Assembly (NCBI RefSeq): GCF_025273675.1
Contig: NZ_CP045809.1
Span: 1,674,001 to 1,738,000, forward strand
DNA: 64,000 bases
Direction of reading: 5' to 3'
DNA from: Gordonia pseudamarae
GTDB taxonomy: Bacteria; Actinomycetota; Actinomycetes; Mycobacteriales; Mycobacteriaceae
Below the pieces are notes generated by a model that had not been told where the DNA came from, searched no databases, and was given only the letters and a program-made list of their open reading frames with translations. The translations under genes and the position numbers were made by a program. Shown piece after piece: positions 17,581 through 27,089 of the stretch (positions within the stretch are counted from its first letter, which is position 1; each line of letters begins with the position of its first letter).

Positions 17581-20451
17581 CTAGTCGCGCACGGATACGC
17601 GGGCCAGGTGCCAGATACGGTCGCGGGACATCGGGGTTTCGCAGGGGCGGATGCCGATGGCGCGACGGATCGCGTTGGCCAGGGCCGGGGCGACCGGGTT
17701 GAAGGGGGACTCGCTCATCGACTTGGCGCCGTACGGGCCGAGGTCATCGGAGGTATCGGCGAAGTACACCTCGGTGTCGGGGATGTCGGCCATCTGTGGC
17801 AGCCGGTAGGTACGCAGCACCGGGGTGAGTACTCCGCCCGCGCCGTCGAGCATGATCTCCTCGTAGAGTGCGCTGCCGATGGCCTGGGCAACGCCGCCCT
17901 CGACCTGGCCGAGGCATTGCTGCGGGTTCATCACGGTGCCGGCGTCGGCGGCGTGCACCGACTGCAGGATGACCACCCGGCCGGTATCGACGTCGACCGC
18001 GACTCGGAACGCCTGCACATTGAAGGCGATCGACCGGAAGTCTCCCGCCTCATGCCCGGAGGCAACGAGCGTCCGACCGTCCCGGAACCCGTCGTCGGCG
18101 CCGGCGATCAGGTCGGCGAACGACAGTCTGCCCTCGCCGACCGCCGCTCCGTCGGCATCGAGCGTCACCGTCGTCGGATCGGCCCCGGTCAGTCGCACCG
18201 TGGTCTCGACGAGGATCTCGCGCAGCCGCAGACACGCGGAGTACAGGGCCTTGCCCGCCACGGTGGTGCCCGCCGAGGCGAACGCGCCGGTGTCATAGAC
18301 CGCGCCGTCGGTGTCGCCGTGGGTCAGGACGATACGGTCGAGGCCGGTGTTCAGGGTGGAGGCGGCGATCTGGGTGTGCACGGTGGTCGTGCCGTTGCCG
18401 AACTCGGCCGTGCCCACACCGATCCGGTACGTCCCGGAGGCGTCGACGGCGGCGGTGACCGTGGACAGGTGCCCGCGCGGTGCCATCGTGGCGATGGTGG
18501 CCACCGCCATCCCCTCGCCGACCCGCCACGACGGACCCTCGGGCGCGGTGACTCCGTTGCCGCGGGCCAGCGCCCGCTGCGCCAGGTCCAGGCACTGGTC
18601 GAGACCGTAACTGCCCCACACCAGGTCGTGTTCGGGTTCGGGCTCGGCGACCAGGAGCGGATCGCCGTCGGCGACCGCGTTGCGGCGGCGCAGCTCGAAC
18701 GGGTCGATACCCAGCGTCAGCGCCAGTTCGTCCAGGGCGCTCTCGATTCCGAAGATCACCTGCCCGAGCCCATAGCCACGGAACGCGCCCGACGGAGGAT
18801 TGTTGGTGTACACCACCTCGGCGTCGACCCGTTTGACCGGGCAGGTATACACCGACACCGACTCGGCGCACGAATGGAACATCACACCGATTGCGTGATT
18901 GCCGTAAGCGCCGGTATCGGAGAGTACATCCACCTTCATCGCGGTGAGCGTGCCGTCCGCGTCGGCACCCAGATCGACCGTGACCCGGAACGGATGCCGC
19001 CACGTGGTGCGGGTCATCTCGTCGGTGCGGGTCATCTCGTAGGCGCACGGCACTCCCGTGCGTAGAACAGCCAGCGCCACAAGATCTTCGGTGAGCAGTT
19101 CCTGCTTTCCGCCGAAACCGCCACCCACGCGGGCGCTGAACACCCGGATCTGCTCGGCCGGCATGTCGAACAGCAGGGCGAGTTCGTCGCGGACCAGGAA
19201 CGGCACCTGGGTGCTGGTCCGGATGATCAGCCGCCCGTCGTCGTCGAGTCGGCCGATGCTACCGTGGGTCTCCAACTGTCCGTGGCTGACCCGCGCGGTG
19301 CTCCAGGTGCCCGACACGGTGGTGTGCGAGGCGGCGAGCGCCGCATCGGGGTCACCACCGAAACCCTCGTGGAACGAGGCGATCACATTTCGGTGAGCCT
19401 CGGCCACCCGATCATCGGGGGTGCGGTCGGGATGGATGAGCGGGGCGCCGGGGGCGCGGGCCGCCTCCGGATCGAACACCGCCGGCAACTGCTCGTAGGT
19501 GACGTCGATGGCGCGGCAGGCGGCCTCGGCGATCGCGGCCGAGGTGGCGACGACCGCCGCCACCCGCTGCCCGATGAACCGGACCACCGGGTCGAAGATC
19601 AGGGTGTCGTCCGGGTCGTCGGTGCGGAACTCATGACGCCCGGTGGAAAACCTCCTCGTGGAAACATTCTCGTGTGTGAACACGGCTATCACGCCGGCCA
19701 TCGACCGGGCCGCGCGGGTGTCGATCGCGAGGATCCGGGCGTGTGCATGCGGTGAGGTGGCCACCCGGATGATGTGCACCGGTGCACCGAACGAATCCGG
19801 ATCGACGTCGAACGTGTACGGCTCGGTGCCGGTGACGACGCGCCGGGCCGCGGGCGGATTGACCGACACGCCGATGGATCCCGGAGTCGGCGCCCGATCC
19901 CGCGACACCGGGACCCCCACGGGCGGGCACGGACGGGCCGTATCCCCGCTCGGCGCACCGTCACCGGCGGTGGGGCAGACCACATTCGGGGCGCACGCAT
20001 AGCCGCACGAATCGGACTGTCCGGTGACGGCGGCGCTGATCGACGTCCGGATCGCCCGGTAGCCGGTACACCGGCAGAGATTGCCCTTCATCTTGCGGGG
20101 CAGGTTGTCGAGGTCGTTCGGGCCGAGGGTGGAGGCGGTGACGATCATTCCGGCGGTGCAGAACCCGCACTGGAAACCGAAGTTGTCGACGAATGCCCGC
20201 TGGACCGGATGCAGATCGTCGGGTGTGCCGAGACCGGAAACGGTTGTCACCGAACGTCCGTCGATACGTTGTGCGGGAAAGATGCACGAATGCACCGGGT
20301 TTCCGTCGACCAGTACCGAGCAGGCACCGCAGTCGCCGGCGTCGCAGCCCTTCTTCACCTCGTGGTGGCCGTTGTCGCGCAGGAACGTGCGCAGACACTG
20401 TCCGGGCGCAGGGTCGCCGTCGACGGGTTGATCGTTGACAGTGAATCTCAT
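17581..20451 (-). CDS. Molybdenum hydroxylase with fused [2Fe-2S] and Mo-pterin domains (XdhD-like)
   Basis: Probably hydroxylates a purine or related N-heterocycle. 956 residues from ATG 20451. The N-terminal ferredoxin domain has cysteines 36, 41, 44 and 56. The second [2Fe-2S] domain has C95/C98 (QCGFCTAGM) and C126/C128 (CRCTGYRA). A linker at about residues 145-185 carries four extra cysteines (149, 153, 159, 175). From about residue 195 it is a xanthine-dehydrogenase large subunit, with GGGFGGKQE and [13 protein letters not shown] at the cofactor. The FAD domain is a separate gene upstream. Amidohydrolase, FAD subunit and fused FeS/Mo subunit resemble the E. coli ssnA-ygfM-xdhD set, where XdhD is also fused. 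Substrate is not certain. Confidence 0.88.
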   Translation of the reverse strand: MRFTVNDQPVDGDPAPGQCLRTFLRDNGHHEVKKGCDAGDCGACSVLVDGNPVHSCIFPAQRIDGRSVTTVSGLGTPDDLHPVQRAFVDNFGFQCGFCTAGMIVTASTLGPNDLDNLPRKMKGNLCRCTGYRAIRTSISAAVTGQSDSCGYACAPNVVCPTAGDGAPSGDTARPCPPVGVPVSRDRAPTPGSIGVSVNPPAARRVVTGTEPYTFDVDPDSFGAPVHIIRVATSPHAHARILAIDTRAARSMAGVIAVFTHENVSTRRFSTGRHEFRTDDPDDTLIFDPVVRFIGQRVAAVVATSAAIAEAACRAIDVTYEQLPAVFDPEAARAPGAPLIHPDRTPDDRVAEAHRNVIASFHEGFGGDPDAALAASHTTVSGTWSTARVSHGQLETHGSIGRLDDDGRLIIRTSTQVPFLVRDELALLFDMPAEQIRVFSARVGGGFGGKQELLTEDLVALAVLRTGVPCAYEMTRTDEMTRTTWRHPFRVTVDLGADADGTLTAMKVDVLSDTGAYGNHAIGVMFHSCAESVSVYTCPVKRVDAEVVYTNNPPSGAFRGYGLGQVIFGIESALDELALTLGIDPFELRRRNAVADGDPLLVAEPEPEHDLVWGSYGLDQCLDLAQRALARGNGVTAPEGPSWRVGEGMAVATIATMAPRGHLSTVTAAVDASGTYRIGVGTAEFGNGTTTVHTQIAASTLNTGLDRIVLTHGDTDGAVYDTGAFASAGTTVAGKALYSACLRLREILVETTVRLTGADPTTVTLDADGAAVGEGRLSFADLIAGADDGFRDGRTLVASGHEAGDFRSIAFNVQAFRVAVDVDTGRVVILQSVHAADAGTVMNPQQCLGQVEGGVAQAIGSALYEEIMLDGAGGVLTPVLRTYRLPQMADIPDTEVYFADTSDDLGPYGAKSMSESPFNPVAPALANAIRRAIGIRPCETPMSRDRIWHLARVSVRD

Positions 20452-20481
20452 GGCAACGTGCACTTCGTGGTAGCTGATGTG

Positions 20482-20586
20482 CCGGTTGAGGTGCGAGCTT
20501 GCGAGCCTCGAAACCCCGTGGGATGACGTTGTCGTCTGACGAGGTTTCGAGGCTCATCGCCTGGCGGCTCTTCGCACCTCAACCGG
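20482..20586. repeat. Long imperfect inverted repeat between the hydroxylase genes
   Basis: Outer arms CCGGTTGAGGTGCGA (20482-20496) and TCGCACCTCAACCGG (20572-20586) and inner arms GAGCCTCGAAACC (20503-20515) and GGTTTCGAGGCTC (20543-20555) pair in nested fashion. It fills the 150-bp gap between the FAD-subunit stop and the hydroxylase start. A decayed half-copy occurs at 22998-23034, so this looks like a dispersed genomic repeat of the REP/MITE kind that is common in related genomes (inference). Confidence 0.75.
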
Positions 20587-20601
20587 CGAGGGGGGCCGCA
20601 C

Positions 20602-21537
20602 TCAGTGCTGTTCATCGGCCAGCTCCGATCGGATCTGTTCGGCCAGAACGACGCAGACACCACGGCGCCAATCCGCCGAACCCAGGGGGTCGGTGTAGTA
20701 GCCGCCGACCGACTCGATGTCGCGGCGCAGGGTTTCGGCATCGGGGACGGTGGGGTAGCGCAGGATGGTGGGTCTCAACGTGGCAGCGGTGATACCGATG
20801 ACACACTGTCCGGCCGCCACATTTCCCGTCGCTGCGCTCGCCCCGGTGACATCCCCCGTCGCTGCGCTCGCCCCGGTGACATCCCCCGTCGCTGCGCTCG
20901 CCCCGGTGACATCCCCCGTCGCTGCGCTCGCCCCGGTGCCGACGCGGCCGGTGACTACCGCGCCGGAGCGGCCGAGTTCGGCGAGCGCGATCTTGCGGAA
21001 GCCTGAACGCGCGCGGAGGGCATGGGCGGGAATGTCCATGGCACGCAACACCTCACCGGGGGCGAGGGTGTTGGTGCCCTGCCCGGTGACGAAGGTTTCC
21101 ACGGGTTCGCGGCGGTCGGTGCCGTCGGGACACCAGATGTGCGCGACCGCGTCGAGACCGGCCATCAGTGAGACCATCGACGCGGCGGCGAACGACCGGC
21201 AGACGTTGCCGCCGACGGTGGCGACGTGCTGGATCTTGAACGAGGCGAGCAGGGCGTCGGCGCATTGGGCGAACAACCGTTGCGCGGGCCAGTGCGGTCG
21301 CGGCGGGAGTGCCGCCAGCGACGCGATGGTGGCGGTGGCGGCCACCCGCAGTCCGCCGCCGGGCAGATCCTCGAAAGCGGGCCAATCGATTCCGGAGATG
21401 TCCACGATCCCGGTCGAATCGATCTGCGGCTCGCTGAAAAACCAGGTGCCACCGGCCACGATGGTCTCGCCCGGGGCCAGACGCAGGTCCTCGCGGGTGC
21501 GGGCGCGGCGGTAGCCGGTGACGGTGTTCAGGTCCAT
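20602..21537 (-). CDS. FAD-binding subunit of molybdenum hydroxylase
   Basis: CoxM/XdhB-type flavoprotein subunit that passes electrons from the iron-sulfur/molybdenum subunit. 311 residues from ATG 21537, whose first base overlaps the stop of the amidohydrolase (TGATG), indicating coupled translation. Seen: the FAD pyrophosphate loop IVAGGTWFFSEP near residue 27, and the second conserved region ATVGGNVCRSFAAASM. A C-terminal CO_deh_flav_C-like domain is interrupted by four copies of a ten-residue repeat (TGASAATGDV) encoded by a 30-bp tandem repeat. The gap to the next gene holds an inverted repeat. Confidence 0.87.
   Translation of the reverse strand: MDLNTVTGYRRARTREDLRLAPGETIVAGGTWFFSEPQIDSTGIVDISGIDWPAFEDLPGGGLRVAATATIASLAALPPRPHWPAQRLFAQCADALLASFKIQHVATVGGNVCRSFAAASMVSLMAGLDAVAHIWCPDGTDRREPVETFVTGQGTNTLAPGEVLRAMDIPAHALRARSGFRKIALAELGRSGAVVTGRVGTGASAATGDVTGASAATGDVTGASAATGDVTGASAATGNVAAGQCVIGITAATLRPTILRYPTVPDAETLRRDIESVGGYYTDPLGSADWRRGVCVVLAEQIRSELADEQH
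20821..20940. repeat. Four 30-bp tandem repeats inside the FAD-subunit gene
   Basis: Four consecutive 30-bp units, each containing CCCGTCGCTGCGCTCGCCCC, encode four in-frame decapeptides. The first unit differs slightly at its start (ATTT for ATCC) and the last at its end (GCC for GAC); the middle units are identical, so the expansion is recent. Being a multiple of three it keeps the frame. Confidence 0.95.
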
Positions 21538-22916
21538 CAGCGCCCCGCCTTCGTCAGGAGCCTGCGGTGTTCGGCTCGGGTCTGCTCGGCCACGGTCGGG
21601 GCGTCCACGGTCAGTATTCTCGCTCGGTCGATGACACGGCGCCCGTTGATCCATGAACCGCGGATCGGCGGCTGGGCGCCGAGGACCAGCGCGGCCACCG
21701 GATCGTCGATGTCGCTGTGCGCGATGGTTGTCAGGTCCCACAGCACCAGGTCGGCGAGTTTTCCGGGTTCGACCGAACCGATCTCGTCCTGCCTGCCGAG
21801 CACCCGCGCACCGCCGAGGGTGGCGAGTTCGATGGCGGTGCGGGTGGTCAGTGCCGTCGGTCCACCCATCGCCCGGGCCATCAACACGGCCTGGTGGGCC
21901 TCCTCCAGGAGCCGGCACGACTCGTTCGACGCGGCGCCGTCGACGCCGAGTCCCACCGGTACCCCGGCCGCCACCAGATCCCTGGTGCGGCAGATCCGGT
22001 TGCCCAGGCGGGCGTTGGAGGTGGGGCAGTGGGCGATGCCGGTGTCGGTGGCGGCGAGCCGGTCGATCTCGTTGTCGGAGAATTCGATTCCGTGGGCGAA
22101 CCAGACATCCTCGCCCACCCAGCCGACCGACTCCATGTACTCGAGCGGGGTGGCGTTGAAATGTTCGGCGCAGTACGTGTTCTCGTCGGGGGATTCGTCC
22201 AGATGAGTGTGCATCCGAACCTTGAGCTGCCTGGCGAGTATCGCGGATTCGCGTAACAGGTCGGTGGTGACCGAGAACGGGGAACAGGGTGCGAGTGCGA
22301 TGCGCAGCATCGACCCGGCCGCCGGATCGTGCCAGCGGGACACCGCGTCGGCGCCGGCGGCGAGGATCTCGTCGATCGTCTGCACCACCGAATCAGGTGG
22401 CAGACCACCATCTTTCGCCGACAGGTCCATCGACCCGCGCGTCGGGTGAAAGCGCATCCCGACCGTCCGCGCGGCGAGGATCTCCGCGGCCAGCAGGTCG
22501 CCGCCGTCCTTGGGAAAGACGTAGTGATGATCGGTCGTGGTGGTACATCCCGACAACGCGAGATGTGCGAGTCCGCCCATCGCCGCGACGTTGACGGCCT
22601 GCTCGTCGATCCCCGCCCACACCGGATACAGCGTGGTGAGCCACTCGAACAGCGTATGGTCGGCGGCCAGGCCGCGGGTGATCCACTGATACAGGTGGTG
22701 GTGGGTGTTCACCAGGCCCGGGGTGAGTACGCAGCCGGTGCCGTCGATGTGCGTCACGTCGTCGCCGAGCAGGGCGGGAATGTCCGCGCCGGTACCGACG
22801 GCGGCGATGGTGGTGCCGTCGATCAGTACCCAACCACTGCCCAGTTCTCGGCGCTCGGCGTCGACGGTGATGATCGCGCACCCGGCGATCAGGGTTCGGG
22901 TACTCACCCCACTCAC
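21537..22916 (-). CDS. Amidohydrolase, 8-oxoguanine deaminase / SsnA / AtzB-like
   Basis: Zinc-dependent deaminase of a purine-like ring. 459 residues from GTG 22916; GTG 22907 is equally possible. Seen: the metal-binding NTHHHLYQW (about residues 70-78), the substrate region GCTTTTDHHYVFP, MHTHLDES with the catalytic His/Glu-type pair, HCPTSNARLG, the LGVDGAASNES aspartate motif, and the terminal composite beta-domain (GKLADLVLWDL). These match 8-oxoguanine deaminase and hydroxydechloroatrazine aminohydrolase relatives. First gene of the operon, translationally coupled to the FAD subunit. Its product may feed the hydroxylase. Confidence 0.87.
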   Translation of the reverse strand: MSGVSTRTLIAGCAIITVDAERRELGSGWVLIDGTTIAAVGTGADIPALLGDDVTHIDGTGCVLTPGLVNTHHHLYQWITRGLAADHTLFEWLTTLYPVWAGIDEQAVNVAAMGGLAHLALSGCTTTTDHHYVFPKDGGDLLAAEILAARTVGMRFHPTRGSMDLSAKDGGLPPDSVVQTIDEILAAGADAVSRWHDPAAGSMLRIALAPCSPFSVTTDLLRESAILARQLKVRMHTHLDESPDENTYCAEHFNATPLEYMESVGWVGEDVWFAHGIEFSDNEIDRLAATDTGIAHCPTSNARLGNRICRTRDLVAAGVPVGLGVDGAASNESCRLLEEAHQAVLMARAMGGPTALTTRTAIELATLGGARVLGRQDEIGSVEPGKLADLVLWDLTTIAHSDIDDPVAALVLGAQPPIRGSWINGRRVIDRARILTVDAPTVAEQTRAEHRRLLTKAGR

Positions 22917-22997
22917 GCTACGACGGGTGGGTTACGGGGACATTTCCGACGTGCGTACGGTGATCGGCGACGAGATCTGCGCGGGGCGCCGGCCGTT

Positions 22998-23034
22998 GGT
23001 CGAGATGCGGGCGTGTGAGCCTCGGGACCCGGTG
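22998..23034. repeat. Degenerate half-copy of the intergenic inverted repeat
   Basis: GGTCGAGATGCGGGCGTGTG followed by AGCCTCGGGACCCGGTG parallels the left arm of the 20482-20586 repeat with substitutions at about one base in five. It lies in the 145-bp gap between the amidohydrolase start and the end of prpR. The right arm is absent. Confidence 0.5.
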
Positions 23035-23060
23035 CCGTAGAGGTGTCGGTGCCCGGGCTG

Positions 23061-24515
23061 TCACCCGATGTGTTCGGGGCGGTAGGGGATGGAATCGGAG
23101 ATCCCGGCATCGACGTGGATCGGGCGGCCGAGCTGGGGGAAGGCGCGCTGTGGGCAGGCGGGGCGGTCACAGACCTTGCAGCCGGCGCCGATGGGGATGG
23201 TGGTGCGGGCGTCGGCCAGGTCGACACCGGTGGAGTAGATCAGTTTATGGGCGTGGGCGATGTCGCAGCCCAGACCGATCGCGAAACTCTTCCGTGAGGT
23301 CAGGTAGCCGATGCCTTCATCGGTGGTGCGGGCCAACCAGAAATAGGACCTCCCGTCCGGCATCTGTGAGGTCTGGGTGACGATGCGCCCCGGCGTGGTG
23401 AACGCATCGTGCACCACCCACAGAGGACAGTTTCCGCCGACCCTGGAGAAGTGAAAAGCGGTGGCGCTCTGGCGTTTGGAAATGTTTCCGGCCCGGTCGG
23501 TGCGGACGAAGATGAACGGGATGCCGCGGTTGGACGGGCGCTGCAACGTCGACAGCCGGTGGCAAACGGTCTCGAAGCCGACCTGAAAGCCGAGGCTCAG
23601 CAGTTCGATGTCGTAGTTGTTGGCCTCGGCCGCGCGCAGAAAGCGCTCGTACGGCAACACCAGCGCCCCGGCGAAATAATGGGCCAAACCGATTCGGGCA
23701 ACAGGAACCGATGCGGGACTGAGATTTTCGGCATCGGCCAGAATGTCGTCGAAGACATCGGACTGGGTGAGGAAGGCCAGCTGGGTGGCCAGTTGGAACG
23801 CGCGCTGGCCCGCGGTGAGTCTGCCCGCGAGGTACACGGTGCCGGTGGTGGCGTCGAAGCGGCGTTTGGCGGTCGCACCGGCTGCCGCAGGATCGCCGGC
23901 GTGGGTGATCGAGACCCCGATGCCGAACTCGTCGGACAGGACTCGGGCGAGCTGCAGGTCCAGTCCGCCGATGGACAGTCCGTGGGTGTCGAAGATCTGC
24001 TCGGCGGCCACATCGAGGGTGTCGATGTAGTTCTTGTGGTCGTAGAAGAAGTCGCGTACCTCCTCGAACGGCATCGGGGTCCGCGGGCCGACCGAACCCT
24101 GGGCGGGGGTGTCCGACGGTGCGCCGGCGAATTCGGTGGAGAACGATTCCACCTCGGCGGTCAGTGCGGTGAACCGCCGGTGCAGCGCGACGAGGGTGCG
24201 GCCCACCGCGGGCATCCGCGACACCAACTCGGTGATCTCCGCGCGGGAGACATCACCGGATTCGGAGTGCGCGGCCAGCGCGTCCGACAGGTCGGCGACC
24301 AGGCGGGCGTCGGGGTCGGCGGCGAAGTAGTCGGGCCCCAGATCGAACTCGCGGGTGAGGGTGAGCAGTACCGGCACGGTGATGGGCCGCTGGTCGTTCT
24401 CCAACTGGTTGACATAGCTCGTGGACAGCTCGATCCGGCGGGCGAGGGCGGCCTGGGACAGCCCCCGTTCGTCACGAAGACGACGCAGACGCGCACCCAC
24501 ATACAGCTTGGCCAT
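23061..24515 (-). CDS. prpR: Short-chain acyl-CoA responsive regulator PrpR (RamB/Rv1129c family)
   Basis: Regulator of the methylcitrate cycle, diverging from prpD. 484 residues from ATG 24515. Seen: an XRE helix-turn-helix at about residues 5-60 (LSQAALARRIELSTSYVNQLE), a middle IrrE/M78-like region without a clear zinc motif, and a C-terminal short-chain acyl-CoA regulator domain ending in a cysteine cluster (C446, C449, C454, plus one in IGLGCDIA). The M. tuberculosis homologue binds a [4Fe-4S] cluster, and these four cysteines are consistent with that. A row of regularly spaced CGCAAA motifs sits between this gene and prpD. Confidence 0.92.
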   Translation of the reverse strand: MAKLYVGARLRRLRDERGLSQAALARRIELSTSYVNQLENDQRPITVPVLLTLTREFDLGPDYFAADPDARLVADLSDALAAHSESGDVSRAEITELVSRMPAVGRTLVALHRRFTALTAEVESFSTEFAGAPSDTPAQGSVGPRTPMPFEEVRDFFYDHKNYIDTLDVAAEQIFDTHGLSIGGLDLQLARVLSDEFGIGVSITHAGDPAAAGATAKRRFDATTGTVYLAGRLTAGQRAFQLATQLAFLTQSDVFDDILADAENLSPASVPVARIGLAHYFAGALVLPYERFLRAAEANNYDIELLSLGFQVGFETVCHRLSTLQRPSNRGIPFIFVRTDRAGNISKRQSATAFHFSRVGGNCPLWVVHDAFTTPGRIVTQTSQMPDGRSYFWLARTTDEGIGYLTSRKSFAIGLGCDIAHAHKLIYSTGVDLADARTTIPIGAGCKVCDRPACPQRAFPQLGRPIHVDAGISDSIPYRPEHIG

Positions 24516-24540
24516 GAGGGCCAGCATAACCGGATCTTAG

Positions 24541-24590
24541 TCCGCAACATTCGCAAACTGATAGGCAAATATCCGCAAAAATACGCATTA
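24541..24590. promoter_or_regulatory. Phased GCAAA repeats, probable PrpR operator
   Basis: The 119-bp prpR-prpD gap contains CCGCAAC, TCGCAAAC, AGGCAAAT, CCGCAAAA and ACGCAT starting near 24542, 24551, 24563, 24573 and 24583. The repeats fall about one helical turn apart on the same face. RamB/PrpR proteins recognise TTTGCAAA-like sites, so these are likely contact half-sites. An AT-rich stretch here is also the likely promoter region. Confidence 0.6.
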
Positions 24591-24634
24591 TCCAGGTCTT
24601 TCTATGGAACTTCGGTTGTGCGTACGGTGTGGAC

Positions 24635-26146
24635 ATGATCAATCACACCGTCACCTCGCATCGCAGTTCGGACGATTTTCCCAAGTCTGAACACCTCGCA
24701 AGCAAGATCGCGGCCATCGCCGTCGACCCCGTCGAGGTGCCCGCCGATACCGAGGCGATGATCATCAACCGCATCATCGACAACGCCGCGGTGAGCGCCG
24801 CGTCGGTGATCCGCCGGCCGGTCACCACCGCCCGTACGCAGGCCGTCGCGCACCCGGCCACGGCGGCCGGTGCGGGCGCGGGCGTGTTCGGTGTGGGTGG
24901 CACCTATTCACCGGAGTGGGCGGCCTACGCCAACGGCGTGGCCGTGCGTGAACTCGACTTCCACGACACCTTCCTGGCCGCGGAGTACTCCCACCCCGGG
25001 GACAACATCCCGGCGCTCGTCGCGGTCGGTCAGCACGTCGGCGCCTCGGGTGCCGACCTGATCCGCGGGCTGGCCACCGCCTACGAGGTGCAGATCGACC
25101 TGGTCAAGGGCATCTGCCTGCATGAGCACAAGATCGACCACGTCGCCCACCTCGGTCCGTCGGTCGCCGCCGGTCTGGGCACCATGCTGGGCCTGGATCA
25201 GGAGACGATCTACCAGGCCGTCGGCCAGGCACTGCACCTGACCACGGCCACCCGCCAGTCCCGCAAGGGCCTGATCTCCAGCTGGAAGGCCTACGCCCCG
25301 GCCTGGGCCGGCAAGGTCGCCGTCGAGGCCGTCGACCGTGCCATGCGCGGCGAAGGCGCCCCGTCGCCGATCTGGGAAGGCGAGGATGGTGTGATCGCGT
25401 GGCTGCTCAGCGGCCCCGACGCCCAGTACACGGTGCCGCTGCCGGGTCCGGGGGAGGCCAAGCGCGCCATCCTCGACAGCTACACCAAAGAGCACTCGGC
25501 CGAATACCAGAGCCAGGCCCCGATCGACCTCGCGCGCCGGATGCGGGAGAAGATCGCAGACTTCACCCAGATCGAGTCGATCGTGCTGCACACCAGTCAC
25601 CACACCCACGTGGTGATAGGCACCGGTTCGGGCGATCCGCAGAAGTTCGATCCCGACGCCAGCCGCGAAACCCTCGACCACTCGGTGCCCTATATCTTTG
25701 CCGTCGCGCTGGAGGACGGCACCTGGGACTCGGAGAAGTCCTACGCCCCCGAGCGTGCCCACCGGGCCGAGACCGTCGAACTGTGGCACAAGATCTCCAC
25801 CGTCGAAGACCCGGAGTGGACGCGCCGCTACCACTCGAACGACCCGGCCGAGAAGGCATTCGGCGCCAAGGCCGTGATCACCTTCAAGAACGGTGACGTG
25901 CTCACCGACGAACTGGCCGTCGCCGATGCACATCCGCTCGGTGCGCGCCCGTTCGCCCGCCCGCAGTACGTCGAGAAGTTCACAGGTCTTGCCGAAGGAG
26001 TCGTCGAATCCGACGAGCAGCGGCGTTTCCTGTCGTTCGTCACCGACCTGGCGGCCAAGCCGGCCGGCTCGCTCGGTGAGCTGAACATCGTTGTACCGCA
26101 GGCCTACCTGGACAAGGCACCCACGGTCGGCAAGGGGATCTTCTGA
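24635..26146 (+). CDS. prpD: 2-Methylcitrate dehydratase
   Basis: Dehydrates 2-methylcitrate to 2-methyl-cis-aconitate in propionate catabolism. 503 residues from ATG 24635; GTG 24629 is two codons upstream in the same frame. Seen: the MmgE/PrpD-family helical N-terminal half, with [20 protein letters not shown] and [20 protein letters not shown] active-site loops and the conserved [18 protein letters not shown] segment. The alpha/beta C-terminal half has [11 protein letters not shown]. First gene of prpDBC, overlapping prpB by one base (TGATG). Confidence 0.97.
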   Translation: MINHTVTSHRSSDDFPKSEHLASKIAAIAVDPVEVPADTEAMIINRIIDNAAVSAASVIRRPVTTARTQAVAHPATAAGAGAGVFGVGGTYSPEWAAYANGVAVRELDFHDTFLAAEYSHPGDNIPALVAVGQHVGASGADLIRGLATAYEVQIDLVKGICLHEHKIDHVAHLGPSVAAGLGTMLGLDQETIYQAVGQALHLTTATRQSRKGLISSWKAYAPAWAGKVAVEAVDRAMRGEGAPSPIWEGEDGVIAWLLSGPDAQYTVPLPGPGEAKRAILDSYTKEHSAEYQSQAPIDLARRMREKIADFTQIESIVLHTSHHTHVVIGTGSGDPQKFDPDASRETLDHSVPYIFAVALEDGTWDSEKSYAPERAHRAETVELWHKISTVEDPEWTRRYHSNDPAEKAFGAKAVITFKNGDVLTDELAVADAHPLGARPFARPQYVEKFTGLAEGVVESDEQRRFLSFVTDLAAKPAGSLGELNIVVPQAYLDKAPTVGKGIF

Positions 26147-27057
26147 TGTCGCTGTTCTCCTCGGGCGTCACCGATGCCGACAAGCGCAAGGCGCTACGTG
26201 ACGGCCTGAACTCGGGTGAGCTGCAACGCTGGCCGGGAGCGTTCTCGCCGCTGGTGGCAAAGCTCATCGCCGATATCGGATTCGATGGCGTGTACGTGTC
26301 GGGAGCGGTGCTCGCCGCGGATCTGGGCCTGCCCGACATCGGGTTGACCACGCTCAGCGAGGTGACCGCTCGGGCCGGATCCATCGCCCGGGCAACCGAT
26401 CTGCCGACCCTCGTCGATGCCGACACCGGGTTCGGCGAGCCGATGAGTGCCGCGCGCACCGTCGCCGCACTCGAGGACGCGGGTCTTGCGGGTTTGCACC
26501 TGGAGGATCAGGTCAACCCCAAACGTTGCGGCCACCTCGACGGCAAGGATGTGGTTCCCGCCGATGTGATGCTCAAACGTCTGCGGGCGGCGGTATCGGC
26601 GAAACGGGACCCGAACTTCGTGATCTGCGCACGTACCGACGCGCGCGGCATCGAGGGATTCGACGCGGCCGTCGACCGGGCCAAGGCCTACGCCGATGCC
26701 GGGGCCGACCTGATCTTCACCGAGGCGTTGACCGACCTCGGTGAGTTCGAGAAGTTCCGCAAAGCCGTGGATACTCCACTGCTGGCGAACATGACCGAGT
26801 TCGGTAAATCGGATCTGATCACCGCCGACCAGCTACGGGACGTGGGCTACAACGCGGTCATCTACCCGGTGACCACACTGCGGATCGCGATGGGCGCGGT
26901 TGAGGCCGGACTTCGCGAAATCCTCAGCGAGGGAACGCAGGCCGGATTGCTTGACGGGATGCAGCATCGCAGCAGACTGTACGAACTGCTGCGGTACGCG
27001 GAGTACAACGACTTCGATTCCGAACTGTTCAATTTCACGCTCGCCGACGGGGCTTAG
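26146..27057 (+). CDS. prpB: 2-Methylisocitrate lyase
   Basis: Cleaves 2-methylisocitrate to pyruvate and succinate. 303 residues, normal for the family, with ATG 26146 sharing a base with the prpD stop. Seen: the (alpha/beta)8 barrel entry YVSGAVLAADLGLPD, the metal-binding DADTGFGEP, and the catalytic-cysteine signature KRCGHLDGK that marks methylisocitrate/isocitrate lyases. A later GADLIFTEAL motif completes the barrel. Middle gene of the prpDBC operon. Confidence 0.97.
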   Translation: MSLFSSGVTDADKRKALRDGLNSGELQRWPGAFSPLVAKLIADIGFDGVYVSGAVLAADLGLPDIGLTTLSEVTARAGSIARATDLPTLVDADTGFGEPMSAARTVAALEDAGLAGLHLEDQVNPKRCGHLDGKDVVPADVMLKRLRAAVSAKRDPNFVICARTDARGIEGFDAAVDRAKAYADAGADLIFTEALTDLGEFEKFRKAVDTPLLANMTEFGKSDLITADQLRDVGYNAVIYPVTTLRIAMGAVEAGLREILSEGTQAGLLDGMQHRSRLYELLRYAEYNDFDSELFNFTLADGA

Positions 27058-27089
27058 CCGTCCAGTTCGTCAACCCAAGGAAACATCTC

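Noticed and set aside
20821-20940. Tandem 30-bp units as a CRISPR array
   Set aside because: The units are contiguous with no spacers, are in frame within a protein gene, and no cas genes are present.
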